From contig NC_132928.1 of assembly GCF_047675955.1 (NCBI RefSeq), forward strand, positions 46,556,889 through 46,620,888: 64,000 nucleotides of DNA. The letters run 5' to 3'. The position numbers and the translations under genes are program-made. Position 1 is the first letter of the stretch, and the number at the start of each line of letters is the position of its first letter. The notes under the pieces are model-generated. The model saw nothing but the letters and a program-made list of their open reading frames with translations, searched no databases and was not told the DNA's origin. Positions 14,011 through 26,445 of the stretch are shown one piece after another. The stretch is from Chlorocebus sabaeus. Lineage: Eukaryota; Chordata; Mammalia; Primates; Cercopithecidae.

Positions 14011-15765
14011 CAAATCCACATCAATACCTCTCTCTAGAATTATTATTCAACTACAATATAAAAGCAAATTAAGTCACTCACTGAACAAATATACTCTATA
14101 ATTTAAAAAAAAATGAATTGAATCTTTAATAAAATATGACATGCCTATTCCTTATAACATATACTGTATGTTCCATAGTCACCCCTCTGCAGCAGATAAG
14201 CAATAAACAAGGTTTGGCTATTAGGGGTACATTTTCTTTGTCATATTACCTTTTGTTATTCTTCAGTGTACGACGACTTCGATTCTTATGCAACATCCTT
14301 TTATGTCATTCAATCAGGTCTTGCTTCGTTTTCTGTTGGTCTGATACCTTAATCCAGATATAAGAGTACATTATTAAGTAACTCAGTTCTTGAACGCCTT
14401 AGAACAATTGGAAGTTATTTTCGGCATAGTGGAAATAGTCTGAGCTGTGTGCAAGAGCTCAAGAATTTAGTAACTATATCTCGAACTCAACTTTTCTAGG
14501 GCTGGGTTATACAGAAATCCCCAAACATTCCTGGGTGTTTCTTTTGCAGGAAACCTGCAGATTGGTTATTCCACTGCGCTCCAATAATGGAGAGAGCTAC
14601 AAATAATCACAGAAAAATCTAGAGACCTTCCTTACTAACCTAAAAATTTCTCATAGCCTCAATATGTTTATTTAGATTAAGTAGGAAAATTAATTCAGTG
14701 ATTCAGACAACTTAAACCAAAATGACACATTTGCCTCAACCACCTGGCTATTTTAGGCGAATTTATTTTAGGCCTGAATTATTTGGACAACTATTTCAGT
14801 GCTCTGGTTTTTTTTGTATGAATACAAAGAAAAACAAAGTTTAATCATCATTGCTTTATCAAATTAACTAATGCCTTTACTATTCTCTTTCTTTAGGGTC
14901 CTCTATTAATACAACCCTTATAATTAACTTAGAAACTTTCAGCTTAAGCAGAATATGGCTACGTGGTTTTGCCACAGAATTGTTTACATGGAACTGAATA
15001 CATCTATGTGCCTCAGGTAAACATAAAATGGTGTGAAAGGCAAATAAATCATGGGACCCCCAAATCACTAAGCCAAAGGGAAGAGTCAAGCTGGGAACTG
15101 CATTACACAAACCTGCCTCCCATTTTGTTTCTAAAGAAGATAGTTACAAAGATAAAAAAGCTACATAGCTCTCTCACAATTTGCCCACTAGGAAATTCCT
15201 TGTGGGTCCCAAGATCAAGTTCTGTTGCATTTCACCCTGACAAGGAAAACTGAGAGTTTATCTTCACCAGTACAGGACAAAGGATAGAACTTAAAGTCAT
15301 CCCTCTACTCACCTGAGACAAATGCATATCTGATCACTTCCTCTGCTCTGTATTTTATCTTATGTAAAAATGCAGATTCACTGAGCTAAAGGGATACATA
15401 AGCGACTAATCCTTTACCCACCCTTACATGTGAATGGCTAATCGAAGACTCAAAAGAATGCAACCGTTTGCCTCTTATCTATACACACCTTCAAAACATT
15501 CCTTCCTCCTTTCCAATTATTGGCCCTTTCCCCTTTAAGTATTGAAGCTCTCAAAATCATCTTTGGAGAAAGGCATAGGTCTGTCTTCCAGGTGCAAGAT
15601 GTCCTTAACTTTGGCTTCTAAACTTCTAAATTGATTGAGATTTGTTTCAGATACTTTTTGGTTTACAGTGGATTACACTTAAGCTAAAAATTCTACACAC
15701 ACGGATATGTATTACTTGAACTCTAGGTAGAAAATCTCCTTTTAAGTAAGATTTTGGGGGCTTTG
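14011..15765. other. Intergenic unique AT-rich DNA
   Basis: About 1.75 kb with no recognised repeat family, gene or RNA. Short open frames on both strands have no coding character. Confidence 0.6.
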
Positions 15766-15769
15766 GTTG

Positions 15770-15797
15770 ATTTGTTGTTGTTGTTGTTGTTGTTGTT
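15770..15797. repeat. (GTT)n microsatellite at an Alu tail
   Basis: Nine or so GTT units form the tail (antisense poly-A) of the Alu that follows. Tails of this kind commonly become microsatellites. Confidence 0.8.
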
Positions 15798-16075
15798 TTG
15801 AGACGAAGTCTTGCTCTGTTGCCCAGGCTGGAGAGCAGTGGCCGATCTCAGCTGTAAGCTCCCCCTCCTGGGTTCACGCTATTCTCCTGCCTCAACCTCC
15901 TGAGTAGCTGGGACTACAGGCGCCCGCCACCACGTCCGGCTAATGTTTTGTATTTTTAGTAGAGACGGGGTTTCACCGTCTTAGCCAGGATGGTCTCGAT
16001 TTCCTGACCTTGTGATCCTCCCGACTTGGCCTCCCAAAGTGCTGGGATTACAGGTGTGAGCCACTGCGCCTAGCC
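15775..16075 (-). mobile_element. AluY-like, full length
   Basis: Antisense Alu ending GAGCCACTGCGCCTAGCC, with a GTT-rich tail. A target duplication GTTGATTTG occurs at 15766-15774 and 16077-16085. CAGTGGCCGATCTC suggests a young subfamily. Confidence 0.9.
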
Positions 16076-16119
16076 AGTTGATTTGGATTTTAGGTTTTAA
16101 TCTTGTACTCTATATTATC

Positions 16120-16402
16120 TTTTTTTTGAGTCGGAGTGTTGTTCTGTCACCCAGGCTGGAGTGCAGTGGCATGATCTCGGCTCACTGCAACCTCTGCCTC
16201 CCGGGTTCACGCCATTCTCCTGCCTCAGCCTCCCCAGTAGCTGAGACTACAGGTGTGTGCGCCCAGCTAATTTTTTGTATTTTCAGTAGAGATGAGGTTT
16301 CACCATGTTAGGCAGGATGGTCTCAATCTCTGGACCTCGTGATCTGCCCACCTTGGCCTTCCAAAGTGCTGGGATTACAGGTGTGAACCACGGCACCCAG
16401 CC
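16120..16402 (-). mobile_element. Alu, full length
   Basis: Antisense Alu 45 bp after the previous one. Near-matching flanks TATTATCT and TATTACCT. Confidence 0.9.
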
Positions 16403-17454
16403 TATTACCTTTTAAAAGGGGTGGGACTGCGGGGCGGCAATTCTAAATCTCTGGACCCTTCAAGGCCTGAGGTAAAACCCATCTTAGAAGAAACTGTCTC
16501 ATTGTTATCTGTGCGCTAATCTTTCTTGTTGGAAATTTCTGAAGAAATTTTATTAACTTGATAAACACATTTATTTTAATAAATATTATTTTAATGAACT
16601 TCCTCTTAGAACCAGATCTTGTCTAATCAGTCAACCACATTGTTGATGTTTCCTCTGAAATACAGACAGAGCTGAAAGAGTGATAACAGAGAGTGCCATG
16701 TTAATTCAGACCAATGTGCCGTTACACCGAACCAAGCTGTATCTGACAGAAGCACCAGTGGATGTTTTGGGAATGGGTTGCTCTCATTACACCAAATTCA
16801 ATGTTTAGGAAAACAGTCTAAAAGATCCTCATATTTTCTAATTCGCATGCTATGGAATTATCATCCACAAATTTAACCAACTCTTTTAAATATTTTAAAA
16901 ATATATTTTCTAGGTATTGTTGGTCTGATAAATAAAATCAACTTTTATTACATTATTAATACAAGGACCTCACAGTTGTTACTGGTTCTAGTGCTTTAGG
17001 ATTTGCTAATCCTTTTTTCCAATCTCTTAAGGTTTTGTAAACTTCATCTATATGTTTCTTTGCCTTTCTGGCTGAAAAACCCTACTTTTACACTCTTCTA
17101 GTAGCCTGCCCTGGTGACGATTTTGGTTACTTTGGAAGTTTCTAAGCTTTCCCATGTGTCTTGATAAAGAAAGATCAGATTGTAAAAATTTCTTACATTT
17201 GAATACACTGCAGCTTGTATACTGGGGCATAACTCTTTCTGATGGGGCTGGAGTGGTTCCAGACAGGTCACCGAGTATAATGAAGCCCAGTGCTGGCACC
17301 TGGCACAGGACAGTTCAGAGGGTGGGATTGGCAGAGTGCTGAAATTCAACACAGAGTTTCCCTTGCCATGCCATGCACCCTGGCACAGGCCTGCATGCAT
17401 CTAGAGGAAGGAAAACTTTTCTCTAATTGCTCTGTTTAGAGAGGCTCTCTTAAT
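16403..17454. other. Intergenic unique DNA
   Basis: No recognised repeat or gene. Open frames of 60-100 codons at 17048-17400 (both strands) overlap each other and look like chance. Confidence 0.55.
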
Positions 17455-18420
17455 TTAATTTTTTATTTTTGTGGGTCCATACTAGGTATATATATTTATG
17501 AGGTATATCAGATACCTTGATATAGGTATGCAATGAGTAATAATCATGTCGTGGAAAATGAGGTATCCATCCCCTTAAGCATTTATCCTTTGTGTTACAA
17601 ACAATTCAGTTATACTCTTTTAGTTATTTTTATTTTTTAATTTATTATTATTTTTTGAGACAGAGTCTCGCTCTGTCACCAGGCTGGAGTGCAGTGGTAT
17701 GATCTCAGCTCACTGCATCCTCCATCTCCCAGGTTCAAGTGATTCTCCTGCCTCAGCCTCCCAAGTAGCTGGGACTACAGGCATGTGCCACCACGCCAGG
17801 CTAATTTTTTGTATTTTTAGTAGAGATGGGGTTTCACCGTGTTGGCCAGGATGGTCTCGATCTCCTGACCTTGTGATTCACCTGCCTCACCCTCCCAAAG
17901 TCGTAGGATTACAGGCGTGAGGCACTGTGCCTGGCCACAGTTTTTTTTTTTTTTTGTACCCATTAAACTTCCCCACTTTTCCTCCACCTCCTGCTACCCT
18001 TCCCAGCCTCTGGTAACCAGTCTTCCACTCCCCATCTCCATGAGTTTAATTGTTTTGATTTTTAGCTCCCACAAATAAATGAGAATGTGCAAAGTTTGCC
18101 TTTGTGTGCCTGGCAGACTTCATTTAACATATGACCTTCAGTTTCATCCATGTTGTTGTAGATGACAGGATCTCATTCATTTTTTATGGCTGAATAGTGT
18201 ATATGTGTATATGTGTCACATTTTCTTCATCCATTCAGCTGTTGATGAACACTTAGGTTGCTTCCAAATCTTGGCTCTTGTGAACACTGTTGCAAAAAAC
18301 ATGGGAGTGCAGATATTTCTTTGATACACTGATTTTCTTTATTTCGGGGTATATATCTAGCAGTGGGATTGCTGGGTCATATGGTAGCTCTGTTTTTAGT
18401 TTTTGGAGGAATCCAGAGAA
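17455..18420 (-). mobile_element. L1 3' part (split by an Alu)
   Basis: Antisense L1 3' untranslated and ORF2-end sequence: TATATATTTATGAGGTATAT, CATTTATCCTTTGTGTTACA, and after the Alu CTCCATGAGTTTAATTGTTT, CAGTGGGATTGCTGGGTCAT. Moderately diverged primate or early-primate L1. ORF2 is broken and truncated. Confidence 0.88.
17651..17936 (-). mobile_element. Alu inside the L1
   Basis: Antisense AluS-like copy inserted in the L1 3' untranslated part at 17640. Confidence 0.9.
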
Positions 18421-19204
18421 GCACCTTTTGCTAGCCTTCTGCCTGGAGGCATCACATTTTCTAATTTGCACTAAAGTGTCTGCTGAGCTTGCCATGGCCC
18501 TCCTCCTCAGTCATCAGCAGCAAATGAAAGCCAAAGGCTCAGTCCAGACGACTTCTTGGTAAGAAGCTGATAATTCAGATCCCATCATTTAATAATTCTA
18601 ATTTGGATTGTTTTCAATATAATAATACCACTTTTCATTGAATTTCATATTTCACCTTTCTGCTTACTCCAGTTCTTATGAGCTTTTCTAAAAGGTTTCT
18701 TTTTCTCTGCACTGATTTCATATTCAGCATCAACTTCAGTGAAATACCATCTGGAAGATTAAACCATGTATTACGTGTTCCAGGTAATTTGCAATCATTG
18801 TAGAAAACATTGCTTACTATACCAATCTTTGGGGGATATTTCTTCCAGCACATTTTCCTCCATCCAAAAAAACTGCGCTTTCTCTCCAAGCAGTTCCGTA
18901 TGTATAGCAAAGTATTATCTCTAGTTCTGGGGTACCTAAATTTTTAAATAATTTGTGGTGTGGAATCTTAGTAACTTTTTTGAATGTCTAAACAAATTGT
19001 CTATTGTTCTATCTTATCTTTAAATTTATTTATGCTCCCGAAGAGCCATTCTAGTGTGATCCTGTCTCCAGAAAACCATGCTTCCTTTTCCAGACTAAGT
19101 TGCTTGCCTAACTTTTTGAGAGATTCTATCAGCGTAACTGTATAGGGGAGTTAGACAGAATCTATAATCTGTATAGGGGAGTTAGACAGAATCTCAGGCA
19201 GCTC
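18421..19204. other. Intergenic DNA with an unassigned minus-strand open frame
   Basis: Unique AT-rich DNA. The minus-strand frame 18910-18635 (91 residues) is not repeat-derived as far as I can tell. It is rich in Lys, Arg, Trp and Cys, but there is no start, splice or homologue I recognise, so it is left uncalled. Confidence 0.45.
19138..19194. repeat. 26-bp direct duplication
   Basis: The 26 bp starting CTGTATAGGGGAGTTAGACA occur at 19138-19163 and again at 19169-19194, separated by 5 bp. It is a simple local duplication in otherwise unique DNA. Confidence 0.9.
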
Positions 19205-19375
19205 TATCTAGTGAAAATTTCTGCAATGATGCAAATGTTCTATATTTTTGGTCCCTAATAGGGTAGCCACCAGCCACATGTGTAATGTGAGTCAGGAGCT
19301 GAATTTTTAATTAATTAAATTTTAACTTTAATAGCCACTTGTGGCCAGTGACTACTGTATTGGTCAGTACAGGTC
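19205..19375. mobile_element. Palindromic DNA-transposon remnant (hAT-like)
   Basis: The ends are inverted copies: GGTAGCCACCAGCCACATGT near 19264 against CCACTTGTGGCCAGTGACTA near 19335, joined by an AT-rich middle. This matches the layout of a non-autonomous hAT family common in mammals. Confidence 0.55.
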
Positions 19376-19570
19376 CAAGGCCTTCTCTGGAACTCTTTTC
19401 ATGAATGGACATCACACTAAGTCCCTCCTTCACAGTGATTGCTTGTAACAAAATGCTGCTTCTTGTTGTCAGCAGTACCATAGTTTCTCCCCCAAGTTCT
19501 TGTGAAATTATCTTACGTGTTACATAAAATTTTCTGACCCTGAATTTTCATTAGCATATATTACAGGGTA

Positions 19571-19866
19571 TTTTTTTTTTTTTTTTTAAATAGGGTCTCG
19601 CTCTGTCATCCAGGCTGGAGTGCAGTGGCATGATCACAGCTCCCTGTAGTCTCAGCCTTCTGGTTTTAGGTGATTCTCCCACCTCAGCCTCCCAGACAGC
19701 TGGAACTACAGGTGTGCACCACCACACCCAACTAATTTTTGTATTTTTTGTAGAGATGAGGTTTCACTATGTTGCCCAGGGTAGTCTCAAACTTCTGAGC
19801 TCACGTGATCTGCCCATCTCGGCCTCCCAAAAGTGCTGGGAATACAGGTGTGAGCCACTGCGCTCA
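19571..19866 (-). mobile_element. Alu, full length, diverged
   Basis: Antisense Alu with T17 tract and diverged arms (CTCCCTGTAGTCTCAGCCTT), AluJ/S age. Confidence 0.88.
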
Positions 19867-20367
19867 ATCAAATATCACTTTTACATTAATAAACCCCCGT
19901 AAACTAGATGCCTAGAACTTGGGAGTAAGTCCTTTGCTCTTTTCGTTTTACCTTCTTGAGACTGACATTTGGAAAGTTGTGCATATTTTTGTTTCCACAA
20001 TTGTAGGGCATTCATACTTGCCTAGGAAAGTCGCTATATTTGAAGGGTATTCTGTGAAAAATGAAATGGTTAAAGTTTGTAAAATATGCACCAGAAAAAT
20101 GTGTTTAAATGTGCTTTCTAGTACATTCTTGAAAACTTAGGTATTATAATCATCTACAAATGGAGTTTACCTACAAAAACAATCATCACAATCACAGGTT
20201 TCAAAAGTATATAATCTTTTTAAAGAAAATAATATGATACAGGAAAGAGGAAAAAAGTGGTTGTAACCCGTCTCTTTTTGGTCACTGTAGGCTAAATTCT
20301 TTATATTAAATTCTTTATATTAAAGTCTGACAAATTTATTTTATTGAGATAATTTTGACAGATAATC

Positions 20368-20473
20368 TTTTTTTGTTGTTTGTTTTTGAGATGGAGTTTT
20401 GCTCTTGTCGCCCAGGCTGGAGTGCAATGGTGTGATCTAGGCTCACTGCAACCTCTGGCTCCCGGGTTCAGGT
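20368..20473 (-). mobile_element. Alu fragment
   Basis: Antisense, 106 bp, from GAGATGGAGTTTTGC to CCCGGGTTCAGGTGG, then unrelated DNA. It is the 3' end of an Alu truncated at its 5' side. Confidence 0.85.
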
Positions 20474-20754
20474 GGAGAATATTTTATCTCAGCAAAATAT
20501 TTTGCTGTGCTCATTCTTTTATTTCCTTGTTCGGTGAATTTCTTGGATTATCTGCTATGAGCCAGCATTGTGGTAGACACTCGGTAAGTAATACAGTGCC
20601 ACCCTACATAATCTATGGAAAAGGATGATAAATCCTAGACAAGAAGGTTGGAACCAAAGGAAAAAATAAGATTATGAGGTACAGTTTCAAGGCTTTTCCT
20701 GATATAGTAAGTTTCATTGCAAGAGAACAATGAATTAACCACTTCAATCTTTCT

Positions 20755-21020
20755 TTCTTTTTTCTTTTCTTGAGACAGGATCTCATTCTATCAGCCAAGC
20801 TGGAGTGCAGTGGCATGATCTCTGTTTACTCCCACCTCAGTATCCCAGGCAACTGGCACTACAGGTGCATGCCATGAAGCCTAGCTAATTTTTTAATTTT
20901 TGTAGAGATGGGGTTTCGCCATGTTGAACAGGCTGGTCTCAAACTCCTGTGCTGAAGCAATCCACATGCCTTGGCCTCCGCAAGTGCTGGGATTACAGGC
21001 ATGAGCCATTGCGCCCAGCC
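20755..21020 (-). mobile_element. Old Alu
   Basis: Antisense diverged Alu ending GAGCCATTGCGCCCAGCC. Similar 16-bp flanks (CCACTTCAATCTTTCT and CCACTTTGATCTTTCT) mark the insertion site. Confidence 0.87.
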
Positions 21021-21164
21021 CCACTTTGATCTTTCTAATAAATGACTACTCAACTGTTAAGACTGTAAATCTGCTTGACGACTAGTGAGGGATCTTAAAT
21101 ATTACTGTCTTTGGTATGCTGGGGACATTTGGGCTCATCAGAGAGTGTGTAGGCTGGGGACTCT

Positions 21165-21615
21165 TCCAATGGTACCCATTTTCTCATCTTCCTCAGAATA
21201 AAACCCAAAGTCATTCTGTGTCCTCTCAGGTCATATGTGATATGCCCTGCCCCACCTTTCCAACTCATCCTCTGCAGTTCTCTCCCCTCATCCTATCTAT
21301 TCCAGCCACTCTGGTCCCTCTGCTGTTTTCCAGACAAGGGAGCAAACTCCACCTCCAAGCCCATCCCCACCTGAGGGTGCCTACAATCACATGCCACCTC
21401 CCGCTCCTGCTTAGCTAGCCTCTATTCCTTTCCTTTGCTTTATGTTTTTTCTTATTACTTATCACCCCCCAACATAAGATTCATTATTTATTATTTGTCT
21501 CCCCCTATAGAATATAAGTTTCATGATGGCAGGGACTTTGCATTATGGCAAGGCATGGAAGAGTACCTGCCTCTTACTAGGCCCTCAGTAATATCTTTTT
21601 GAATGAATAAATGAT
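21165..21615 (+). mobile_element. L2 3' end
   Basis: L2 hallmarks: AAACCCAAAGTCATTCTGTG, CCACTCTGGTCCCTCTGC, ATGATGGCAGGGACTTTG, and the tail CTCAGTAATATCTTTTTGAA followed by TGAATAAATGA. Confidence 0.75.
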
Positions 21616-21735
21616 ACATGCTTTGTACTTATTTTATAAGGTTGAATTACTCACCTTTCTATATCTAAGTTTAAACATTAGTATGAAGAGAGAAGTTATA
21701 CCTTATTAAATTACCCCTTAAGAGTGTTAGGAAAG

Positions 21736-22051
21736 GCCAGGTGCAGTGGCTTACACCTGTAATCCCAGTACTTTGGGAGGCCGAGGTGGGCAGAGCACCT
21801 GAGGTCAGTAGTTCGAGACCAGCCTGGCCAACATGGTGAAACCCCGTCTCTACTACAAGTACAAAAATTAGCTGGATGTGGTGGCACACGCCTGTAATTC
21901 CAGCTACTTGGGAGGCTGAGGCAGGAGAATCGCTTGAACCCAGGGGACGGAGGTTGCAGTGAACCGAGATCACACCACTTCACTCCAGCCTAGGCAAAAG
22001 AGTGAGACAACACGTTAAAAAAAGAAAAAGAAGAGGAAGAAGAAAAAAAAG
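21736..22051 (+). mobile_element. Alu with purine-rich tail
   Basis: Forward Alu; the tail is AAAGAAAAAGAAGAGGAAGA-like. Flanks GAGTGTTAGGAA and GAATGTTAGGAA are the target duplication. Confidence 0.92.
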
Positions 22052-22251
22052 AATGTTAGGAAGATAATTAATGTTATTCATATTCAGATTTGACCTGCTG
22101 GAAGACAAACCATTCTAAAACTCAATTTTTTTGTTTTATTGAAAGAATGCCAAACCATACATTCATACAACTAAAATTAATATAAAAGAATGGCATACAA
22201 CTATAATAGAAACTTCGTAAGAACCAGTAAACATCAAAATGAGATAATGCT

Positions 22252-22553
22252 GCCGGGCACGGTGGTTCACGCCTCTAATTCTAGTACTTTGGGAGGACTA
22301 AGCAGGTGGAACACCCGAGGTCAGGAGTTTGAGATCCACCTGGCCAACATGGTGAAACCCTGTTTCTACTAAAAATACAAAAATTAGCTGGCATGGTGCA
22401 CATGCCTGTGGTTCCAGCTACTCGGGAGGCTGAGGCAGGAGAATCTCTCGAACTCAGAAGGTGGAAGTTGCAGTGAGCCAAGATCGTGCCACTACACTCC
22501 AGTCTGAATGACAGAGCAAGACTCCATCTCAAAAAAAAAAAAAAAAAAAAAAA
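22252..22553 (+). mobile_element. Alu, full length
   Basis: Forward Alu with an A23 tail. GATAATGCT occurs on both sides. Confidence 0.92.
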
Positions 22554-22784
22554 GATAATGCTTATGCTGATGTTTATAAATCATTCCTTATGTTTACAGT
22601 GTGAAGATTAAGAAGGGAAGAGACTTGCACATAGACTGAGGGTGTTAATGGAAGGCAGAGAGAAAGTTCAAATCTTCAATGCCTCTTTGCATTCAAGTTC
22701 TTGGTTTCATCTCAGGGAAAGTGTCCACCCACCCAGGCATTCCGCAGTACCATAAATTAAGAGTCATTTAATCAAAACTTCTGC

Positions 22785-23185
22785 TATACTTTAAATGTTT
22801 CTGTCCTCCAAAACTCATGTTGAAATTTAATTGCTGTTGTAATGGTATTAAGAGGTATGAACAATAAGAGTGATTAGGTATTAAACCATCCATAGGGTCA
22901 GTTTAATTCCCTTTTTAAAAAGGGTTTTTAGGAGTGCATTCTCTTTCTTGGCTCCTTTGCTCTTCTACCATTTGAGGAAAGGTGTTCCTCCCTTCTGGGG
23001 GATGCAGCATTTAAGACGCCATCTTGGAAGGGGTGACCCAGACCTTACCAGGCACCAAGCCTGCCAGCACCTTGACCTTGAACTTCCCAGCCTCCAGAAC
23101 TGTGAAAAATAAATTTCTGTTGTTTATAAATTACCCCATTTCAGGTATTCTGTTATAACTGCACAAAACAAACTAAGATACCTTC
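22785..23185 (+). mobile_element. LTR-like medium repeat (family uncertain)
   Basis: Recognisable interspersed-repeat segments: CCAAAACTCATGTTGAAATT near 22808, GACTT-type GCACCTTGACCTTGAACTTC near 23069 and CCAGAACTGTGAAAAATAAA near 23094, ending ACAAACTAAGATA. It resembles solo LTR-type repeats of the MaLR age class. No internal viral genes are present. Confidence 0.55.
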
Positions 23186-23428
23186 CCTGTCCCCTGCGAG
23201 ACCCGCATTCACCAATTTAGGCAGTTAAAAAGAGTCAGAGTTGTTTTTATTCCCTATTTTTCACATTCATTTTTTGTGATGGGAAGGAAATTTTATGGCA
23301 GCAGGTATAACTAACTCACTTCAGTGTTCGCAAACTTTGAAAGCCATAAACTTATTTTTAAACTTTCCATCAGCTGGGATACATTTATCTGCAAGTAACA
23401 GAAATCTCAATTGAAAATGTTATTTATA

Positions 23429-23749
23429 GCCAGGTGCGGTGGCTCATGCCTGTAGTCCCAGCACTTTGGGAGGCTGAGGCGGGTGGATCACGAGGTCAGG
23501 AGAGCGAGACCATCCTGGCTAACATGGTGAAACCTCATCTCTACTAAAAATACAAGAAATTAGCCGGGTGTGGTTGCGAGCACCTGTAGTCCCAGTTACT
23601 TGGGCGCCTATAGTCCCAGCTACTTGGGAGGCTGAGGCAGGAGAATGACATGAACCTGGGAGGTGGAGCTTGCAGTGAGCTGAGATTGTGCCACTGCACA
23701 CCAGCCTGAGCAACAGAGACCCATCTCGGGGAAAAAAAAAAAAAAAAAA
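23429..23749 (+). mobile_element. Alu with internal duplication
   Basis: Forward Alu in which about 24 bp (TAGTCCCAGTTACTTGGGCG then TAGTCCCAGCTACTTGGGAG, 23587-23629) is present twice. TGTTATTTATA and TGGTATTTATA flank it. Confidence 0.92.
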
Positions 23750-24149
23750 GTGGTATTTATAATAAGCAGATTTATAGGCTTACATAAAGAAAATTCTGAG
23801 GATGAGTGGAAAATAGAGTTAAATTACCCTGTAGTTCAATAATATCATCAAGAATACAAGTTCTATCTTTCTCTTCCATCGTCCACTTCATCTGAAGGCT
23901 TATTCCCCTCATAGTTGTAGACTGGGTGCCAGTAGCAATCAAGGTTGGATGCTTCCTTATTTTTGTAAACAGAAGAGATCAGACCCTTCTCCCTCAAACT
24001 CCAAACAAAAATCTTTCCTGATTGAGCCTATCATATGCCATCTCTGAACCTGTAATTATCATAGGAAAATGCTTCATGTGGATTGGTTTAAGCCTGGGTA
24101 TCCTAATCACCGGCAAAAGGGATGGGATACTTACGATTGGCTTAGGCCA

Positions 24150-24362
24150 GAGGTCAGAAAACTATAGATGCAGGCCAAATCCTGCTTGCCAGATGTTTGG
24201 GGGAAGTTTTATTAAAACACAGTCTTCCTCTACATATTGTCTATGGCTACTTTTACTACAACGGCAGAATTCAACAGCTCCAACAAAGACCATGAAGCCC
24301 CCAAAGCCTCTACTATTTGCTATCTGGTCCTTTAGAGAAAACGTCTGCCCAGCCCTGGTTTA
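24150..24362. mobile_element. hAT-type non-autonomous DNA transposon
   Basis: Starts CAGAGGTCAGAAAACTATAG and ends near GTCTGCCCAGCCCTGGTTTA, an imperfect terminal inverted repeat of the CAGGGGTCGGCAAACT type. The inside has TTTATTAAAACACAGTCTTC and CTGGTCCTTTAGAGAAAA. A second fragment of the same family lies at 47750-47845. Confidence 0.65.
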
Positions 24363-24872
24363 CTTTAACATGGGTCTGCTTTGGACCTGTGTTTAATCCC
24401 CCAAACTATGATACTCCTACACAGAGAGGGAAAGTTTAGACTCAGTGTGGATCTCCTCCCATGTCAACCTAAGGCTATTTTTTTCTTTTGTTCTTTCCAA
24501 AGCAAAACTGGAAAAGAACTGAGTACACAAACTTCAGAACAAAAGGCTTTACTTTTGTAAGTCCATTGACTGATCTGCATTTCTGTCTTCTAGAGTGATG
24601 GGTATCTGTTCCTGACATTGATCTGTGTTCCAGCCTTGGCTATATGTTGTTTTGTTGGATTGACTTGAAGTTATTTGTTAATTCCATGGAACCGGACTAC
24701 CCAAACCATCTGCCAGATCTTCAACCCACCAACAGTGTTAGATGGAATTCCCCAGAGTCCTGCTGCAGTCATAGAAGAAACATTATCCCTAAAACCAGGG
24801 CACTGCTTTGCAATGCCTGTCAGTCAGTCACAGGCAGAATGGCTCCTCTCCACGTTCACATCAATGATTTTC

Positions 24873-25178
24873 TTTTTTTTTTTTTTTTTTTTTTGAGATG
24901 GAATCCTGCTCTGTCAGCCCAGGCTGGAGAGCGATGGCACGATCTTGCCTCACTGCGACCTCCACCTCCCAGGTTCAAGTAATTGTCTAGCCTTAGCCTC
25001 CCAAGTAGCTGGGATTACAGGCATGCACCACTATGTCCCACTAATTTTTGTATTTTTAGCAGAGACGGGGTTTTGCCATGTTGGCCAGTCTGCTCTCTAA
25101 TGCCTGACCTTGGGTGATCCGCCTGCCTTGGCCTCACAAAGTGCTGGGATTACAGGTGTGAGCCACTGCACCCAGCCT
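24873..25178 (-). mobile_element. Alu with 16-bp target duplication
   Basis: Antisense Alu flanked by perfect CACATCAATGATTTTC at 24857-24872 and 25179-25194. Confidence 0.95.
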
Positions 25179-25194
25179 CACATCAATGATTTTC

Positions 25195-26194
25195 CAGGTA
25201 AGTGATTTCCTGTCCAAACAGCAATCTGAACTTTCTTTTAATAATAGCTTTTCTCGTTTACTTTTATTATGACAAGAGCAATAGATGTCCATTGCAACAA
25301 CATTAGCAACACAGATAACCAAAAAAAAAAAAAAAAAAAAAATTGTCACCATCCCACACTCCTAGGGAACTTTAAAAACAAACAGTGTGTTCCGGAGGTG
25401 AAGTCTTCCCTCCAAGTGGTCTGAACTAGCTTTGACTTTTCCAGCAGGAAGTCATCATGGAAGATTTCATTTTTTAACCCCCTATATTTATGAAGTTACT
25501 GAATGGGCCTATTCTTTGACTAGCCTTTCTGAGAGTCTTTATTAAATTGTGAACTTTCTGACTGTTTAAAAAAATTTATGGAAAAGGGCAGGGTTTGAGA
25601 AGTTGCAATTTTGAATAACTTATTGTTATGTACATCTTTTAGAGTCTTATGTACATCTCTTTCAAACATGAAAGAGAACCTATTTCTCTTCATTTGGACT
25701 AGTACATCCAATTCCACCTCGTTTTGTAAATAAAAGGAAGCCAACTTTTCTGAAATGTAGGGTTGGGAAAGTATGCTCAGCTTCACAAATCCTTACTTAG
25801 GCACACCTGTGGGTTTACTAATGCTCAGTATCGAAACCACTTGAAAATGCCCAACGCTGGTTTGTTTCCAAGACACCAAACAGGAACAACATTAGTTTTA
25901 GGGCTAGAATTGATGATAGGATGGGATTCAGTATCATCCAGGTCCTGCAGTGATCTGAGTATAGGATGTGGGCCAATGCTGTAATTTTAACCAGGCATTA
26001 TTCACAGAGTGGCGCTTTTCCCCTGCTCCAAGCACTCACCTCCACATCTATTATTTCATGATGGAGTCTACACAGTACAGCTGACACCATGGTTTGTAGT
26101 AAACTTGACTATTCTTATCCTAAGGATAACCCTGCTTAAAGGAAGTATGAGCCTCTGAATACCTGGAAGAGAAGTGAATGAGGGAGGGAAGTAG
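25195..26194. other. Intergenic unique DNA
   Basis: No repeat family recognised apart from an A21 run at 25321-25341. Open frames on both strands are short and unsupported. Confidence 0.55.
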
Positions 26195-26445
26195 ACCAAT
26201 GACAAAAGTTAAAAGCACACTGGCTCTGGGTCTGTCTGAATTTGAATCCCAGCTCCATCCTTACAGGCAAGGGATCTTGGGCAAGGTCCTTAACTTCTCT
26301 AGGTCTCATTTTCTTCATGGATACAGTAATGCTAATAGAACCCTCCTATTTCATAGTGTTGACTGCTGTGAAGGAGAAAGGCAATACATGGGCTACAAAC
26401 TTAGCCCAATATACTATGTAAGTATTAGCCCTATCATTAGGGGGG
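26195..26445 (+). mobile_element. MIR, full length
   Basis: Clear MIR: TTTGAATCCCAGCTCCATCC, GGCAAGGTCCTTAACTTCTC, GGTCTCATTTTCTTCATGGA, with the 3' side extending to TATGTAAGTATTAG. Confidence 0.85.
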
